Shown here in pieces: positions 38,480 to 47,687 of a DNA stretch of 64,000 nucleotides (the stretch's first letter is position 1; every line of letters begins with the position of its first letter). Source of the stretch: Mariniblastus sp. (GTDB lineage Bacteria; Planctomycetota; Planctomycetia; Pirellulales; Pirellulaceae); contig JAKVBF010000009.1 of assembly GCA_022447555.1 (NCBI GenBank), positions 303,758 to 367,757 on the forward strand, read 5' to 3'. Position numbers and translations under genes: made by a program. The notes below the pieces were generated by a model. It worked only from the letters and a program-made list of their open reading frames with translations. It was not told the DNA's origin and did no database searches.

Positions 38480-39484
38480 ATGAGATTTCTTGCGGTGGCG
38501 ATTGGATTAATGATGTTGAGTGGTACAGCCCTGCAGTCGATGGCACAGACCGATCGTGCTAATGAGCGATTGATTTTTTTGGGTGATTCAATCACTCAGG
38601 CGGGCGTTGGCCCCAATGGTTATGTCACTCTTTTTAGAAAGCTATTGGAAGACCAAGAGAAACATTCCAGCATGGAAGTCATCGGAGCAGGTATCAGTGG
38701 AAACAAAGTGCCGGATCTACAGCGACGTCTACAGAAAGATGTGTTGGATAAAAAACCTACGCTCGTGGTAATCTACATTGGAATTAATGACGTTTGGCAT
38801 TCGCAAAACGGTAAGGGTACGTCTCCAAACGATTTCGAGGATGGCTTAAAAGACATCATTGGAAAGATCAACGAAGTTGGGGCCGATGTGATTCTCTGCA
38901 CGCCAAGCGTCATTGGCGAGAAAATCGACGGGAGTAATCCTTTGGATGAGATGTTAGAGGAATATTCAGAAATCAGTCGATCGGTGGCCGAGCAGACCGG
39001 TTCGAATCTTATCGATCTCCGGGTGGCCTTTATGAACCATCTTAAAAAGCATCAAAACGAAGAGTCATCCGGTAACGTCTTGACAACGGATGGAGTTCAT
39101 CTGAATCAAGCTGGGAACGCCTTTGTCGCGGAGCAAATGTTGAAGGGCCTGCGAGAAAAAGATGTAAAAACAACCATCGCTAAAAAACTGCGGCACATTG
39201 TGATGTTTCAATTTGCTGAAGGAGTCACGGCTGAGGAAAAGAAGGCGATAGTGGATGAATTTGGGGAATTACAGAATCAGATTGACGTGATTACCGGATA
39301 CGAACATGGAACTAGCGTCGGGCCAGAAAAGCAGTCGCAAGGCTTCACTCATTGTTTTGTCGTGACCTTTGCTGATCAGGCGGGTTTGCAAGCTTATCTC
39401 CCCCATCCGGCCCATCAAGCTTTCGTCAAAATGCTTGATGGAAAGATCGGAAAGCTAATGGTGTTTGACTATTGGACAGATTAA
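38480..39484 (+). CDS. Secreted SGNH/GDSL hydrolase fused to a Dabb domain
   Basis: This 334-residue exported protein joins two modules. After a signal peptide (MRFLAVAIGLMMLSG) the SGNH hydrolase has block I FLGDSITQ with S37, block III IGINDVW and block V TTDGVHLN. From about residue 237 to the end is a Dabb (stress-responsive alpha/beta barrel) domain, seen as LRHIVMFQFAEGVTAEEK and then GFTHCFVVTFADQAGLQAYLPHPAH. The hydrolase probably removes an acyl or acetyl ester from a carbohydrate. The ATG at 38480 is chosen because it opens on the signal; an upstream start at 38441 would overlap the previous gene. Confidence 0.85.
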   Translation: MRFLAVAIGLMMLSGTALQSMAQTDRANERLIFLGDSITQAGVGPNGYVTLFRKLLEDQEKHSSMEVIGAGISGNKVPDLQRRLQKDVLDKKPTLVVIYIGINDVWHSQNGKGTSPNDFEDGLKDIIGKINEVGADVILCTPSVIGEKIDGSNPLDEMLEEYSEISRSVAEQTGSNLIDLRVAFMNHLKKHQNEESSGNVLTTDGVHLNQAGNAFVAEQMLKGLREKDVKTTIAKKLRHIVMFQFAEGVTAEEKKAIVDEFGELQNQIDVITGYEHGTSVGPEKQSQGFTHCFVVTFADQAGLQAYLPHPAHQAFVKMLDGKIGKLMVFDYWTD

Positions 39485-39737
39485 TCGGCCCGAGAGCTCG
39501 CTCCGTGAGGATTGGGTATCGGAAGGCCTCCAGAGACTAGAGTGGGTGCGACAAGAAACCAAATCAGCGGGCTGTCGAAAAGGGATCTGGTTTCATGATT
39601 GGCCTAACCGTCCATTCGAATTATTCGATGCATTCGGAACTTTAGCAAAACTTTCCTACCACCCACACTCGGTAGATGTGTGCCTTCCCGATTTGACGGG
39701 ATGGAAATATGCACGGATTGAAACGAAATCGATTTGA
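39465..39737 (+). CDS. Possible small protein of unknown function
   Basis: A 90-codon frame beginning with TTG overlaps the end of the SGNH-Dabb gene by 20 bp. Its later part (WFHDWPNRPFELFDAFGTLAKLSYHP) has a natural-looking composition, and it fills the gap before the receiver-domain gene. The poor start codon and the lack of any recognised family leave it doubtful. Confidence 0.35.
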   Translation: MTIGQINRPESSLREDWVSEGLQRLEWVRQETKSAGCRKGIWFHDWPNRPFELFDAFGTLAKLSYHPHSVDVCLPDLTGWKYARIETKSI

Positions 39738-39803
39738 CGCGAATTAGAGAGGGTGTATTTTTTCGAAACTAAAATGCACAAGCGTAATAAGAGTTTACAC
39801 GCC

Positions 39804-40244
39804 ATGGCCTTTGACCTGACCACTGACGAACAGACGGAAATGATGGAAAATCTCGACCGTAATAACTTGTTGATCATTGACAGTGACACCAAGATTTTGG
39901 ATTCTCTGCATCGGGCATTTACCAAACAGGGTTTCCGGGTGGTGAAGCATACGAGCGGTGAAATCGGTCTCAAATCCATTCAGCGGCAATTGCCAGACTG
40001 CGTCTTGGTAGAGGTAGACCTCATGGATACATGTGGCATAGAACTGTGTCGCACCATTGTGGACGGTGCCGCAACATGTGGAATTCCCGTGATCGTGATG
40101 AGCCGACCAGTCAATCAGGCTTTGGTGCGTCACGCCCGACACGCCGGGGCGCATTTTTACCTCGCCAAACCTTTTGACCCCAAGGTTATGCTGCATTTGG
40201 TGAATGATGCCATCGCCGAATCACGCGCTTGGATCTGTGATTAA
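39804..40244 (+). CDS. Receiver-domain protein with Glu at the phosphorylation site
   Basis: This stand-alone CheY-like receiver has 146 residues from the ATG at 39804. The acidic pocket is present (D26 and D28 in IIDSD), as are the switch Ser S100 (VIVMSRP) and the conserved Lys K122 (YLAKPFD). The position of the phosphoacceptor Asp is held by E70: VLVEVDLMDTCGIEL aligns without gaps to the usual VLLDxxMPxxDGxEL pattern. It therefore may be locked in an active-like state or act as a pseudo-receiver. GTG 39753 and ATG 39774 are alternative starts with weaker ribosome-binding sites. No histidine kinase is nearby. Confidence 0.82.
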   Translation: MAFDLTTDEQTEMMENLDRNNLLIIDSDTKILDSLHRAFTKQGFRVVKHTSGEIGLKSIQRQLPDCVLVEVDLMDTCGIELCRTIVDGAATCGIPVIVMSRPVNQALVRHARHAGAHFYLAKPFDPKVMLHLVNDAIAESRAWICD

Positions 40245-40258
40245 GGCGACTTTTGCCG

Positions 40259-40280
40259 CCGACGATGGCAATTTCGTCGG
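40259..40280. terminator. Weak hairpin between convergent genes
   Basis: CCGACGA (40259-40265) pairs with TCGTCGG (40274-40280) across an 8-base loop, between the receiver gene and queG. It lacks a long T run, so its role as a terminator is uncertain. Confidence 0.4.
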
Positions 40281-40298
40281 GTCTTTCGAATTTGAGTA

Positions 40299-41435
40299 TT
40301 AACAGAGATGCTTTCGGCTTGCCAATGCGGCCGTCAATTCCTCAATGACCATAGGATCCTCTTCAATTGTCCGACGTTTTTGTAATTCCGCCTGAGCGTT
40401 GAGATCTCCTTGCTGACCCAGGGCCCATGCCGAAGCACCACGTATAAGCGGTTCAAAGTCGTTTAATCCGATTGTTAGAGGTGGGACGTTGTCGGGATCG
40501 GGTTGGTTGCCAAGGACCACCGCCGCGTTCCGCACCAGGCCTCTGCGTTTTGCGCGCCACATGGGTGTCTTGCGAAACCGGACACGAAACTCGGATTCAT
40601 TCATGCTGAACAGTTCGCGGAGGTCCAATGGGTTGTTGTCCTCTTTGGGCCTGAAAAACGGGTCATTCGCGACTGGCGCCTTTGAATTCCAGGGGCAAAC
40701 CTCTTGGCAAACATCGCAACCAAATAGCCAGTCTCCCACGCCTTCCCTCAACTCCTTTGGAATGGGGCTCCGGTGTTCGATTGTCAGATAGCTAATACAT
40801 TTGGTCGCATCTAATTGATGAGGCTGGACAAACGCATCGGTTGGACAGGCATCGATGCACGCGGTGCAGGTTCCGCAATGATCGGCGACGAAAGGTACAT
40901 CGTAATGGAGGGGGAAATCGACGAGTAACCCTGCAAGAAGAAACCAACTGCCTTGTTTTTTGTTGATAAGCATTGTGTTTTTTGCGGACCATCCAATTCC
41001 GGCGAGTTGGGCAAATTCTCGTTCAAGAAGTGGTGCCGTGTCGACAACGCCGCGGACTAACGCGTTGGGGACCAGTTCCGAAGCGAACTGCTTTAGCTTT
41101 TTCAAACGCTTGTGAATCAAATCATGGTAATCCCCATCACCCCAAGCGTAGCGTGCAATCCGGCCTTTTCCCGCCGGGGTTGGTTGGGGTTGCGCTGTCT
41201 GATAATTCATTCCCAACATCACAATCCCCGTGACTCCGTCCAATACATGGTTGGGATCCGAGTAGGCCTGTTTTCGCTCTTCAAAATACTGCATTTCACC
41301 TGCGTAGCCAGCATCGATCCAGTCGACTAGGTCGCTGTATCCGGTTGGTTTGACGGCGGGGCAGGTGCCAAATAGCTCGAAACCATTCAGTTTGGCCTGT
41401 TTTTGTAACGATTGTGTGATTTCTGAGGGAGTCAT
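40299..41435 (-). CDS. queG: Epoxyqueuosine reductase QueG
   Basis: QueG performs the last step of queuosine synthesis in tRNA, reducing epoxyqueuosine with cobalamin and two [4Fe-4S] clusters. The active-site stretch VVDTAPLLEREFAQLAGIGW and both ferredoxin-like cluster motifs (CGTCTACIDACPTDA and CDVCQEVCPWN) are intact. The C-terminal HEAT-like part contains LIRGASAWALGQQGD. At 378 residues it has the standard length. Other queuosine genes are not in the window. Confidence 0.95.
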   Translation of the reverse strand: MTPSEITQSLQKQAKLNGFELFGTCPAVKPTGYSDLVDWIDAGYAGEMQYFEERKQAYSDPNHVLDGVTGIVMLGMNYQTAQPQPTPAGKGRIARYAWGDGDYHDLIHKRLKKLKQFASELVPNALVRGVVDTAPLLEREFAQLAGIGWSAKNTMLINKKQGSWFLLAGLLVDFPLHYDVPFVADHCGTCTACIDACPTDAFVQPHQLDATKCISYLTIEHRSPIPKELREGVGDWLFGCDVCQEVCPWNSKAPVANDPFFRPKEDNNPLDLRELFSMNESEFRVRFRKTPMWRAKRRGLVRNAAVVLGNQPDPDNVPPLTIGLNDFEPLIRGASAWALGQQGDLNAQAELQKRRTIEEDPMVIEELTAALASRKHLC

Positions 41436-41579
41436 CGGGGCCGGCGTGTAAGACGTTTGCTTTTCATACTTGGTAAGACTGGAAAAAGTTATCGGTGCGT
41501 TTAATCTAGAGACTAGAGGTCGAAGGCCTCTCTGAATTCAACGCCCTTGATATTAACTAAATGGCAGCGAGGTATTCCA

Positions 41580-42155
41580 GTGAGACTTCTTACCACAATT
41601 GCGATGCCGCTCGCAATGGTCATCATATTTTCGTCAGGTTCTTCCGCTGATGCCCAAATGGCCGTAGGGCATTCGTTCCCTTATCCCGGATCTGCTCAGC
41701 AGCGAACGAGTGCCGTATTACTGCCGGAGCGCCTCAGGTCTGCGTTGAATAGGCCGGGACGTCCGTTACACCGAGGATTCAACCTGGGCTTGGAATGGAA
41801 TGCGGGTCTCGGATATGGAGCCATTTATCCCTATCCACTGCAAAATGTCACGGGTTTGCCAAGATTTGAAGAGCCAACGTATTTTTCGAAATTCCCTCCT
41901 GTATATTACAGTCGACGAGTGGCCCGGCCGTATGGTGTCAGTCCTTTCGCAGCCCACCCGGGCGTGGTGCCTGTAGAAATGCGCTCTGGGGTGCCACCCG
42001 CCAAAGTTGTCAATCCATACTTCGACAAAGTCGAACCGCTGTTGGAAAACGAAGAGGATGGTCTGCTTGACCAGTCACCGGAAGCGTTGCCAAATCAGAC
42101 GACGCTGAACAGAAACCCTTACATTGAATCCGTGGTGAATCGCGGGGGTCGGTGA
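41580..42155 (+). CDS. Small secreted protein of unknown function
   Basis: This 191-residue protein carries a signal peptide (LLTTIAMPLAMVIIFSSGSSADA). The rest is rich in Pro, Tyr, Gly and Arg (YPYPLQNVTGLPRFEEP and FPPVYYSRRVARPYG) with no Cys and no recognised domain. The GTG at 41580 has a GAGG site about 8 bp ahead and opens directly on the signal, so it is preferred to the TTG at 41547. It is likely to be an extracytoplasmic, partly disordered protein. Confidence 0.68.
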   Translation: MRLLTTIAMPLAMVIIFSSGSSADAQMAVGHSFPYPGSAQQRTSAVLLPERLRSALNRPGRPLHRGFNLGLEWNAGLGYGAIYPYPLQNVTGLPRFEEPTYFSKFPPVYYSRRVARPYGVSPFAAHPGVVPVEMRSGVPPAKVVNPYFDKVEPLLENEEDGLLDQSPEALPNQTTLNRNPYIESVVNRGGR

Positions 42156-42189
42156 TCTTTCTGGTTTTCGGCACTTGTCTCGGGACGGA

Positions 42190-43404
42190 TCACGGCTGGT
42201 ACATCTGACACATCGATTGGGTCTCGGCAATTCCTGTCTCCAATCGGTCTCGAATAGCCACCATCAATGGATCGGCCGTTGTACCTTTTTCTCGGCGTGG
42301 CGAGACTTCGATCGCTTCATCAACGTTCAGGACCACCTTTAGGTTTCCATGTTTTCGAGCCGTGTCGGTGAGATCCTCTTCGAATTTTTCTACCGTTTCC
42401 AATAAGCGATCGACCGACGGAAATTTTCCGACATAGTTTTCTGGGTAGCAATCGATCTGCTGAGCCAAATAGGTGTCTTCCAGCTGTCGCCATCTGCGTT
42501 TGCACTCGTCCTCGGGTAATTCATTGCGGCTCATGTCCGGGAAAATTTTCATCCGAAGGGATTTGATCCGCTGGGCCACACCACCATCCTGCACCCCACC
42601 CAGCCACTCTTCCTCCAGCGGGTTTAAGAGGTGGTCCACAAAATTATCTTGCCTTCCTCGGAGACTCGTCTGACTGTCGACGGGAGCCGCATATTGCATT
42701 TCTTTGAGAGCAAGCAACGCGTTTCCGACACGGATGATCCGATCGGTGAGCGGCATATTCGGTTCGGGCCGCCACGTCAATTTCTTTTCGATATCGGTCA
42801 ATACCTTGTCGCACGCTGCTTGGATATCGCCGTCAAATAAGTAGCGTATAGAAACGGGGTGGACGACAACTTTCCCGCCGTCTTGCTTGGCTCGCCGTTT
42901 GGCAGCTGTGCGGGCGATGAAGGCTGGCCCTTCCATCAATGACATCAGGTGATCGTTCGTTCTACTGGTCGTTCCCTCGGGGAATAAAATCAGCGGCCTT
43001 TCACCCGTCTGAAGGATCTTAATGGCCTCGTCAATGGCTTGTCGATCGAGTCCTTCTCGATTCACACTGAAAGCGCCCATCATCCGGATTACGAATTTGG
43101 ATAGCCAACCCTGGTTGAAGAGGTGCCAACTCGCCATGGCGTAAAAATTACAGGGTGTTTCTCGGGCCAAAAAACACATCGCCATGGCGTCAGCTGTGCG
43201 TGGGTGATTGGGTGTAATCAAAATGCCGTGACCGGCATCGATGGACTGACGCAAACGATCGAGATGTCGACATTCATGCTCCATGATCCCCTGACGTCTA
43301 ATCGTCGGAAGGTGTAGCCCAAGTTTGAGATACCATTTTTGTGGCCAACCGGCCCGCATGGGTGGAACAAAGTGGTAGGGTTTTTCGATCAGAACATTTT
43401 GCAT
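42190..43404 (-). CDS. PlsC-type 1-acylglycerol-phosphate acyltransferase family protein
   Basis: This enzyme likely acylates a lysophospholipid or related acceptor. The catalytic NHPRTAD motif (H67 and D72, HX4D) and the FPEGTTSR substrate motif (141-148) are both intact, with an intervening GAFSVNRE segment. The acyltransferase core ends near residue 215. The remaining 190 residues are helical and charged (RWRQLEDTYLAQQID and ETVEKFEEDLTDTARKH), longer than in typical PlsC. It is on the same strand as, and just after, the 1300-residue protein gene, with a 100-bp gap. Confidence 0.85.
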   Translation of the reverse strand: MQNVLIEKPYHFVPPMRAGWPQKWYLKLGLHLPTIRRQGIMEHECRHLDRLRQSIDAGHGILITPNHPRTADAMAMCFLARETPCNFYAMASWHLFNQGWLSKFVIRMMGAFSVNREGLDRQAIDEAIKILQTGERPLILFPEGTTSRTNDHLMSLMEGPAFIARTAAKRRAKQDGGKVVVHPVSIRYLFDGDIQAACDKVLTDIEKKLTWRPEPNMPLTDRIIRVGNALLALKEMQYAAPVDSQTSLRGRQDNFVDHLLNPLEEEWLGGVQDGGVAQRIKSLRMKIFPDMSRNELPEDECKRRWRQLEDTYLAQQIDCYPENYVGKFPSVDRLLETVEKFEEDLTDTARKHGNLKVVLNVDEAIEVSPRREKGTTADPLMVAIRDRLETGIAETQSMCQMYQP

Positions 43405-43504
43405 GTTAGGGCCTAATTGGGAGGCGATTCTCTTTTAAATTTTAACGAAACACGTTCGACCTGGGAATCGTTCCAAATGGGAGGGGGCGCATGATCCTGA
43501 CCCT

Positions 43505-46500
43505 CTAGTGACTTGTTTGGCCCACCCACTTATCAGCTTCTTGGTGCAAGTCAGGTGCGTCGGTGTTAGCATCCTGATCGCCGAAATAATATTCCTCCAA
43601 TCGATTGATCGACTGGTCGAGTTCTGCCTTCCGTTGGTCCGATAGTCCGTTGTTTCGTTGGATCTCTTGCAGCATCGAAATGACGACAAACGGGGATGCG
43701 TCAGGCGGAAGAGTGTTGCCCATTACTTGCAGTTTTTTTGGTGATTTCATGTAAATCAACAACGGTATTAAAACGACGAGGAAGGTGGTAAGTCCGATGG
43801 CCACTAATGTCACGTAGGAGCCAAAGTTTGGGCCTCCATACCGACTCTCGAGGTTGATGGTCGATTCGACAGCGGCCAAATCGGCATCGACGTATCTCTG
43901 ATAGGAGATTTCAGCTGGCTCAACCTTGGGCAAAGGGAATGTAAACACGGTCTCTTGGTCACTTACCTTATTACTTGCTGTCAAAGTGACCAACCAATTT
44001 CGTTCAGACAAAACTTGGTTACCCTCAGCCGTTTCGTCAAATTTAGCAACCGAGACACCGTCTTCTTCTATTGAGTCCACTTCGAAACCTGTAGGTGAAA
44101 CATCGAGTATCGCCTCTAGTTTGGGAACCAATCCATTAGCGGTTGCTTTGATTTCGAGAATCAACCGCCCTTGTTCGGCCTGGCGTTCATCAAGAATTTC
44201 GGTGACTCGTAGATTGTTGTAGGGACGGTCAACGCGCTGCGTTGCGTCAATGGGAAGTCCGGGAGACTCGATAGGTAAAACGGCGTAACCAGAGGTGTCG
44301 AGGAAATCGAGGTCCATTCTAAGAGCTGGGATTTTATCGACATGCGGTCCGCGTGCTTTCAACAAGACGTAGGCGTAGGGAGTGGTTCGCCATCCCCTTT
44401 GGGACGTGGGTGATGATGAGACGGAAGGTTTTTGAAACGTCACTGAAAAGACTTCGAAATGTTCCGCAAGTGCTTGGCGGAGTCCCTCCTCAAATTTATC
44501 GCGGTAATCCTCAGTGGGTCGCCCATAGTTGTAGGCGTACATCATTCCACTGTTTTGGTTTTGAAGATATTTCCCGAATCCGCCGGATTCCCGTTCGATC
44601 TCTTTCGTGTGTAACAGATTCACATGCAGACCAAACGGTGATTCGCCAATCCGATCATTGCCGTCAATTTGGGTGTCGAGTTTTATTTCAGAAACGAGGT
44701 CAGCGTAATAATCGAATACTTTTCGAGCCTCTGTGGCACGTTCATTGTTCCCGACGATTTCAAACCCTGCCTTGAGGTAACGGTGTTTGATTTGTGGTTT
44801 CACGGCGTTCATTCGGCCGAACAATGAATTGGCAAAGCTGTCCATGTGCCATTTAGCTTGGGCCGGGGGCATGGCTTGGAGCAGGGCGCGGATCTCGGCG
44901 GGTTGTTTAGTGTCATTCAAACGTTTCTCGTCGATCAATCCTAAGTCCACGGCACCCAGACCGGCATAATACCAAGTGGTGAAGGCGTCGATTGAATAAT
45001 CTTTTTCTTCGGCGTCGGCGATCGATTCAATGTAACTTTGCGCCGCCCGCTTGAACTGATCCATGGTTTTCCGCTGATTGGGTGAAAACTCCGCGGTGTT
45101 GGCTAGATCGGACTTGTAGTTGTTCTCATCGTGTTTAATGGAAGCCATCGCTACCGCGAGGGACCAGTCATTGGGGTTGCCTTGAAGTGCCCTGTCGAGC
45201 ACTTGTGCGGCTACCGAGTAACCCCGTAGGACCTCAGCTTGGATATCTTTTTTGTTGCGTTTCGTTTTGCTTTGTTTCTGAAGGTTTGTGTCCCGCCAAA
45301 GGCCGGCGAGATTGGACCGCATCCGTTGAGCAATGTTGGTGATCACCTTGGGTTTTACTTCCTCAAAGGGTCCAAGGATCTTTTCAATCTGATCGATCGC
45401 GTATACCTCGGCGGTCGAGTGACAGGTGAAAAATGCATTGGAGACAAGGTTCTGATCGAGGCGCTCTGTTTGAAGTGCCTGAAGTTTGGGCAATAGTTGC
45501 GCCAACTCTTCGAGGTTCCTTTGTTGTTTTGAGCGTGTCAACGGAATGCTTTCAGCGCGGCTTTCGTAACCGTACATCATGGAGTAATAGTTGGAGCGCC
45601 GTCCTTTTGCATTGGGGTCGTGGTTTTGGGTCCAAACCCGTAGGAATTCATCCACCAAATCCTTGGTTTCTCGAGGGTAGGGTTTGGATAGTTTCTCGAT
45701 ATACGGTAGCGCAAGATCTTCCTCTTGAACCTTGAGATAAAGCTGAGCAAGGATCATGTCAAATTTTGGCCTCAAGCTTGCGTCGATATTCGCAAGCCAA
45801 TCGGCGTTCGGCCGAACCTTTAGAAGCTCGTTAATCGGGATGGGTGTGATCCGAGCGCTGGTCGGCCGACTCGTGGGTTGATTGTAGTAATAGAAATTCC
45901 CATACATATCTCGTCTCATGTTGGGGCCCCTTTGTGTGGATGAGTCGAGTTCGTATGAGATTCTCGCCTCCTTCAACCAATTGACTGCCAACAGTTCGAG
46001 TGCCTCTTCCCAACGTTTGTCTAGTTTTTGGTTGCGGCCTAAAACTGCCGAAACGGCCTTCGACTGAAGTTCCAGTTGTTTTTGGCGCCGCTCAGTATCA
46101 TTTGGGTAAACAATGGGGTTTCGTGAGACGTCCGAGCCGATTCCTGCGAGGGCCTCAACGCCCCGATTTGAGTCGCTGTGGAAGGTTGCATCCAGCCACT
46201 GTTTTCCGAGATCGCCGCGAACCTTGCCCGACAATGCGACCGCTCTCTGTAAAGCCTCTTTTCGTTGCGTGGCGTTGACCTGCTTCGATGCCAAAATCGC
46301 TTGAGTGACATACCAAGCGTTCTCCAGCTGCTCCGTCTTTTGATCGGCCTCGTATTTCGCCAAGTAGAATTGGCTGATCAGATTGAGCCCTTCGTGGTCA
46401 TCTTCCTTTTTGGCCGTTTCGAGGTCAGGAAGGAATTCCCCCGCTTCCAGAGGAAGGTTCGCTGACATGAGGATCATTGCAATGTCGCGGTTCGTGAACA

Positions 46501-47407
46501 GAATTTTATTGGTGTTGCTCCGTTCTCCATCAAGATCTGTAGCCATCGTATGGCTGCCGCCGCGAGACACTTCTTCATGAAACATCCGAACAAGATCTTG
46601 TACCGAAGCCCCTCGCTGAAGAACGGTATTGAACAAACGGGCATATTGGGCCAGTAAAGGTTGAATGGGCGTCTCTGGCCGTATTGCGGCAAGATCGAAA
46701 ATATCTTGGAAAGTGATATATGGGTTTTGTAACGCTCTAGGGTCGGTGCGTGAGGTGGCTCCTTTGTTTCCAGGAAGCGTCCTTGCGGTGATGGCCGCCG
46801 AGTTCAACATCAGACTATATAATTTGGTGGCATCAGCCTGAGGCAAAAGTTCCAAAAATTGCCCGACTTCTGTCCAATTACCGAGGGAAAAGTCTCGCTG
46901 AAATTGAGCGAGCGCGAGTGTAAATCGCGTGTCATCTTCAAGGATCGCTTCGGCCGGAGCCGGGGGGAGATCGTCATGGATGTCAGGTTCCGTCGGCGGG
47001 CCGGTCTCGGCGGACCACGATTGAAAGATCCCGGAGGGCAAGCGAGTTAGCTTGAGAGTGGTTAATTTTTTCAACCGTGTTTTTACCTTGAGTTTCCTTT
47101 GCGCTGGAGTCAAGGCAATCGAGGGTCTTGCAGTTAAAGTTGTAGAAGGATTGTTGTCTAGGGGCAACGTTTTATCCGTTACGGGAGAAGCAACTTGGGG
47201 AAACCCTCCAGGATCAACGGATGATTTTTGGGTTCCTGGTTTCAGGAGGATCGCTCGTGGTTGAGCCGGCAAAAGTCGCTTGGCGGGGACCAGCGGTGTG
47301 GCGTTGGTTTGGCCCAACAATGGGCTCCCCATAAAACTGGTAAGAACGGGAGTGATCGTGAACGCTACGGAGAAAACCAAAGACGTGTTTTTCAACAGAG
47401 ATGCCAT
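43505..47407 (-). CDS. Large exported, C-terminally anchored protein of unknown function
   Basis: This 1300-residue protein was not recognised. It has an N-terminal signal (LVFSVAFTITPVLTSFMG), a long, mainly helical body with TPR-like features, and a single membrane helix near residue 1210 (VTLVAIGLTTFLVVLIPLLIYM) followed by a 75-residue cytoplasmic tail. Most of the protein would therefore face the periplasm. The tail has a helix (ELDQSINRLEEYYFG) and an acidic stretch. It lies downstream of the Bat-type operon on the same strand but is separated from it by 280 bp and a terminator. A planctomycete-specific envelope role is plausible. Confidence 0.78.
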   Translation of the reverse strand: MASLLKNTSLVFSVAFTITPVLTSFMGSPLLGQTNATPLVPAKRLLPAQPRAILLKPGTQKSSVDPGGFPQVASPVTDKTLPLDNNPSTTLTARPSIALTPAQRKLKVKTRLKKLTTLKLTRLPSGIFQSWSAETGPPTEPDIHDDLPPAPAEAILEDDTRFTLALAQFQRDFSLGNWTEVGQFLELLPQADATKLYSLMLNSAAITARTLPGNKGATSRTDPRALQNPYITFQDIFDLAAIRPETPIQPLLAQYARLFNTVLQRGASVQDLVRMFHEEVSRGGSHTMATDLDGERSNTNKILFTNRDIAMILMSANLPLEAGEFLPDLETAKKEDDHEGLNLISQFYLAKYEADQKTEQLENAWYVTQAILASKQVNATQRKEALQRAVALSGKVRGDLGKQWLDATFHSDSNRGVEALAGIGSDVSRNPIVYPNDTERRQKQLELQSKAVSAVLGRNQKLDKRWEEALELLAVNWLKEARISYELDSSTQRGPNMRRDMYGNFYYYNQPTSRPTSARITPIPINELLKVRPNADWLANIDASLRPKFDMILAQLYLKVQEEDLALPYIEKLSKPYPRETKDLVDEFLRVWTQNHDPNAKGRRSNYYSMMYGYESRAESIPLTRSKQQRNLEELAQLLPKLQALQTERLDQNLVSNAFFTCHSTAEVYAIDQIEKILGPFEEVKPKVITNIAQRMRSNLAGLWRDTNLQKQSKTKRNKKDIQAEVLRGYSVAAQVLDRALQGNPNDWSLAVAMASIKHDENNYKSDLANTAEFSPNQRKTMDQFKRAAQSYIESIADAEEKDYSIDAFTTWYYAGLGAVDLGLIDEKRLNDTKQPAEIRALLQAMPPAQAKWHMDSFANSLFGRMNAVKPQIKHRYLKAGFEIVGNNERATEARKVFDYYADLVSEIKLDTQIDGNDRIGESPFGLHVNLLHTKEIERESGGFGKYLQNQNSGMMYAYNYGRPTEDYRDKFEEGLRQALAEHFEVFSVTFQKPSVSSSPTSQRGWRTTPYAYVLLKARGPHVDKIPALRMDLDFLDTSGYAVLPIESPGLPIDATQRVDRPYNNLRVTEILDERQAEQGRLILEIKATANGLVPKLEAILDVSPTGFEVDSIEEDGVSVAKFDETAEGNQVLSERNWLVTLTASNKVSDQETVFTFPLPKVEPAEISYQRYVDADLAAVESTINLESRYGGPNFGSYVTLVAIGLTTFLVVLIPLLIYMKSPKKLQVMGNTLPPDASPFVVISMLQEIQRNNGLSDQRKAELDQSINRLEEYYFGDQDANTDAPDLHQEADKWVGQTSH

Positions 47408-47521
47408 GGTAAGTAAACTCAGGATAAGGAGGAGTCAATTGGATCTAAATCTATGCTAACTCAAGATTCGGTTTGGCCTGATTAACAATTCGTAGATCCT
47501 GAAAAATCGAAAGACAAAAAG

Positions 47522-47552
47522 AAAAACCCACCCCGTTGGGGCAGGTTTTTTT
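47522..47552. terminator. Bidirectional-type hairpin terminator
   Basis: AAAAACCCACCCC and GGGGCAGGTTTTTTT form a stem with a 3-base loop (GTT) and a small internal mismatch. It has an A run on one side and a T run on the other, so it can stop transcription on either strand. It separates the Bat-type operon from the 1300-residue protein gene. Confidence 0.75.
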
Positions 47553-47567
47553 GTTCCTGCGGGATAC

Positions 47568-47687
47568 CTAGCTGCCACCGTCATCGGGTGGAGGACCACT
47601 GCTAGAGCCTCGTGCATCACTCGTCTGCTTCCCTTGTTTTCCTTTGCCGCGACCGCGACTTTTTCCGGTACCGGATCATGTTCCCTG
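47568..47687 (-). pseudogene. In-frame coding-like tail beyond two stop codons
   Basis: After the TGA stop of the TPR-like gene (47688-47690), the same reading frame continues for 40 codons to a TAG at 47568-47570, interrupted only by a second TGA at codon 4. The last 35 codons encode a Gly, Ser, Lys, Arg and Gln-rich segment followed by Pro/Asp (SGTGKSRGRGKGKQGKQ then GSSSGPPPDDGGS). It has no start codon of its own in that frame. It could be a C-terminal extension lost by point mutation, or chance. Confidence 0.35.
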
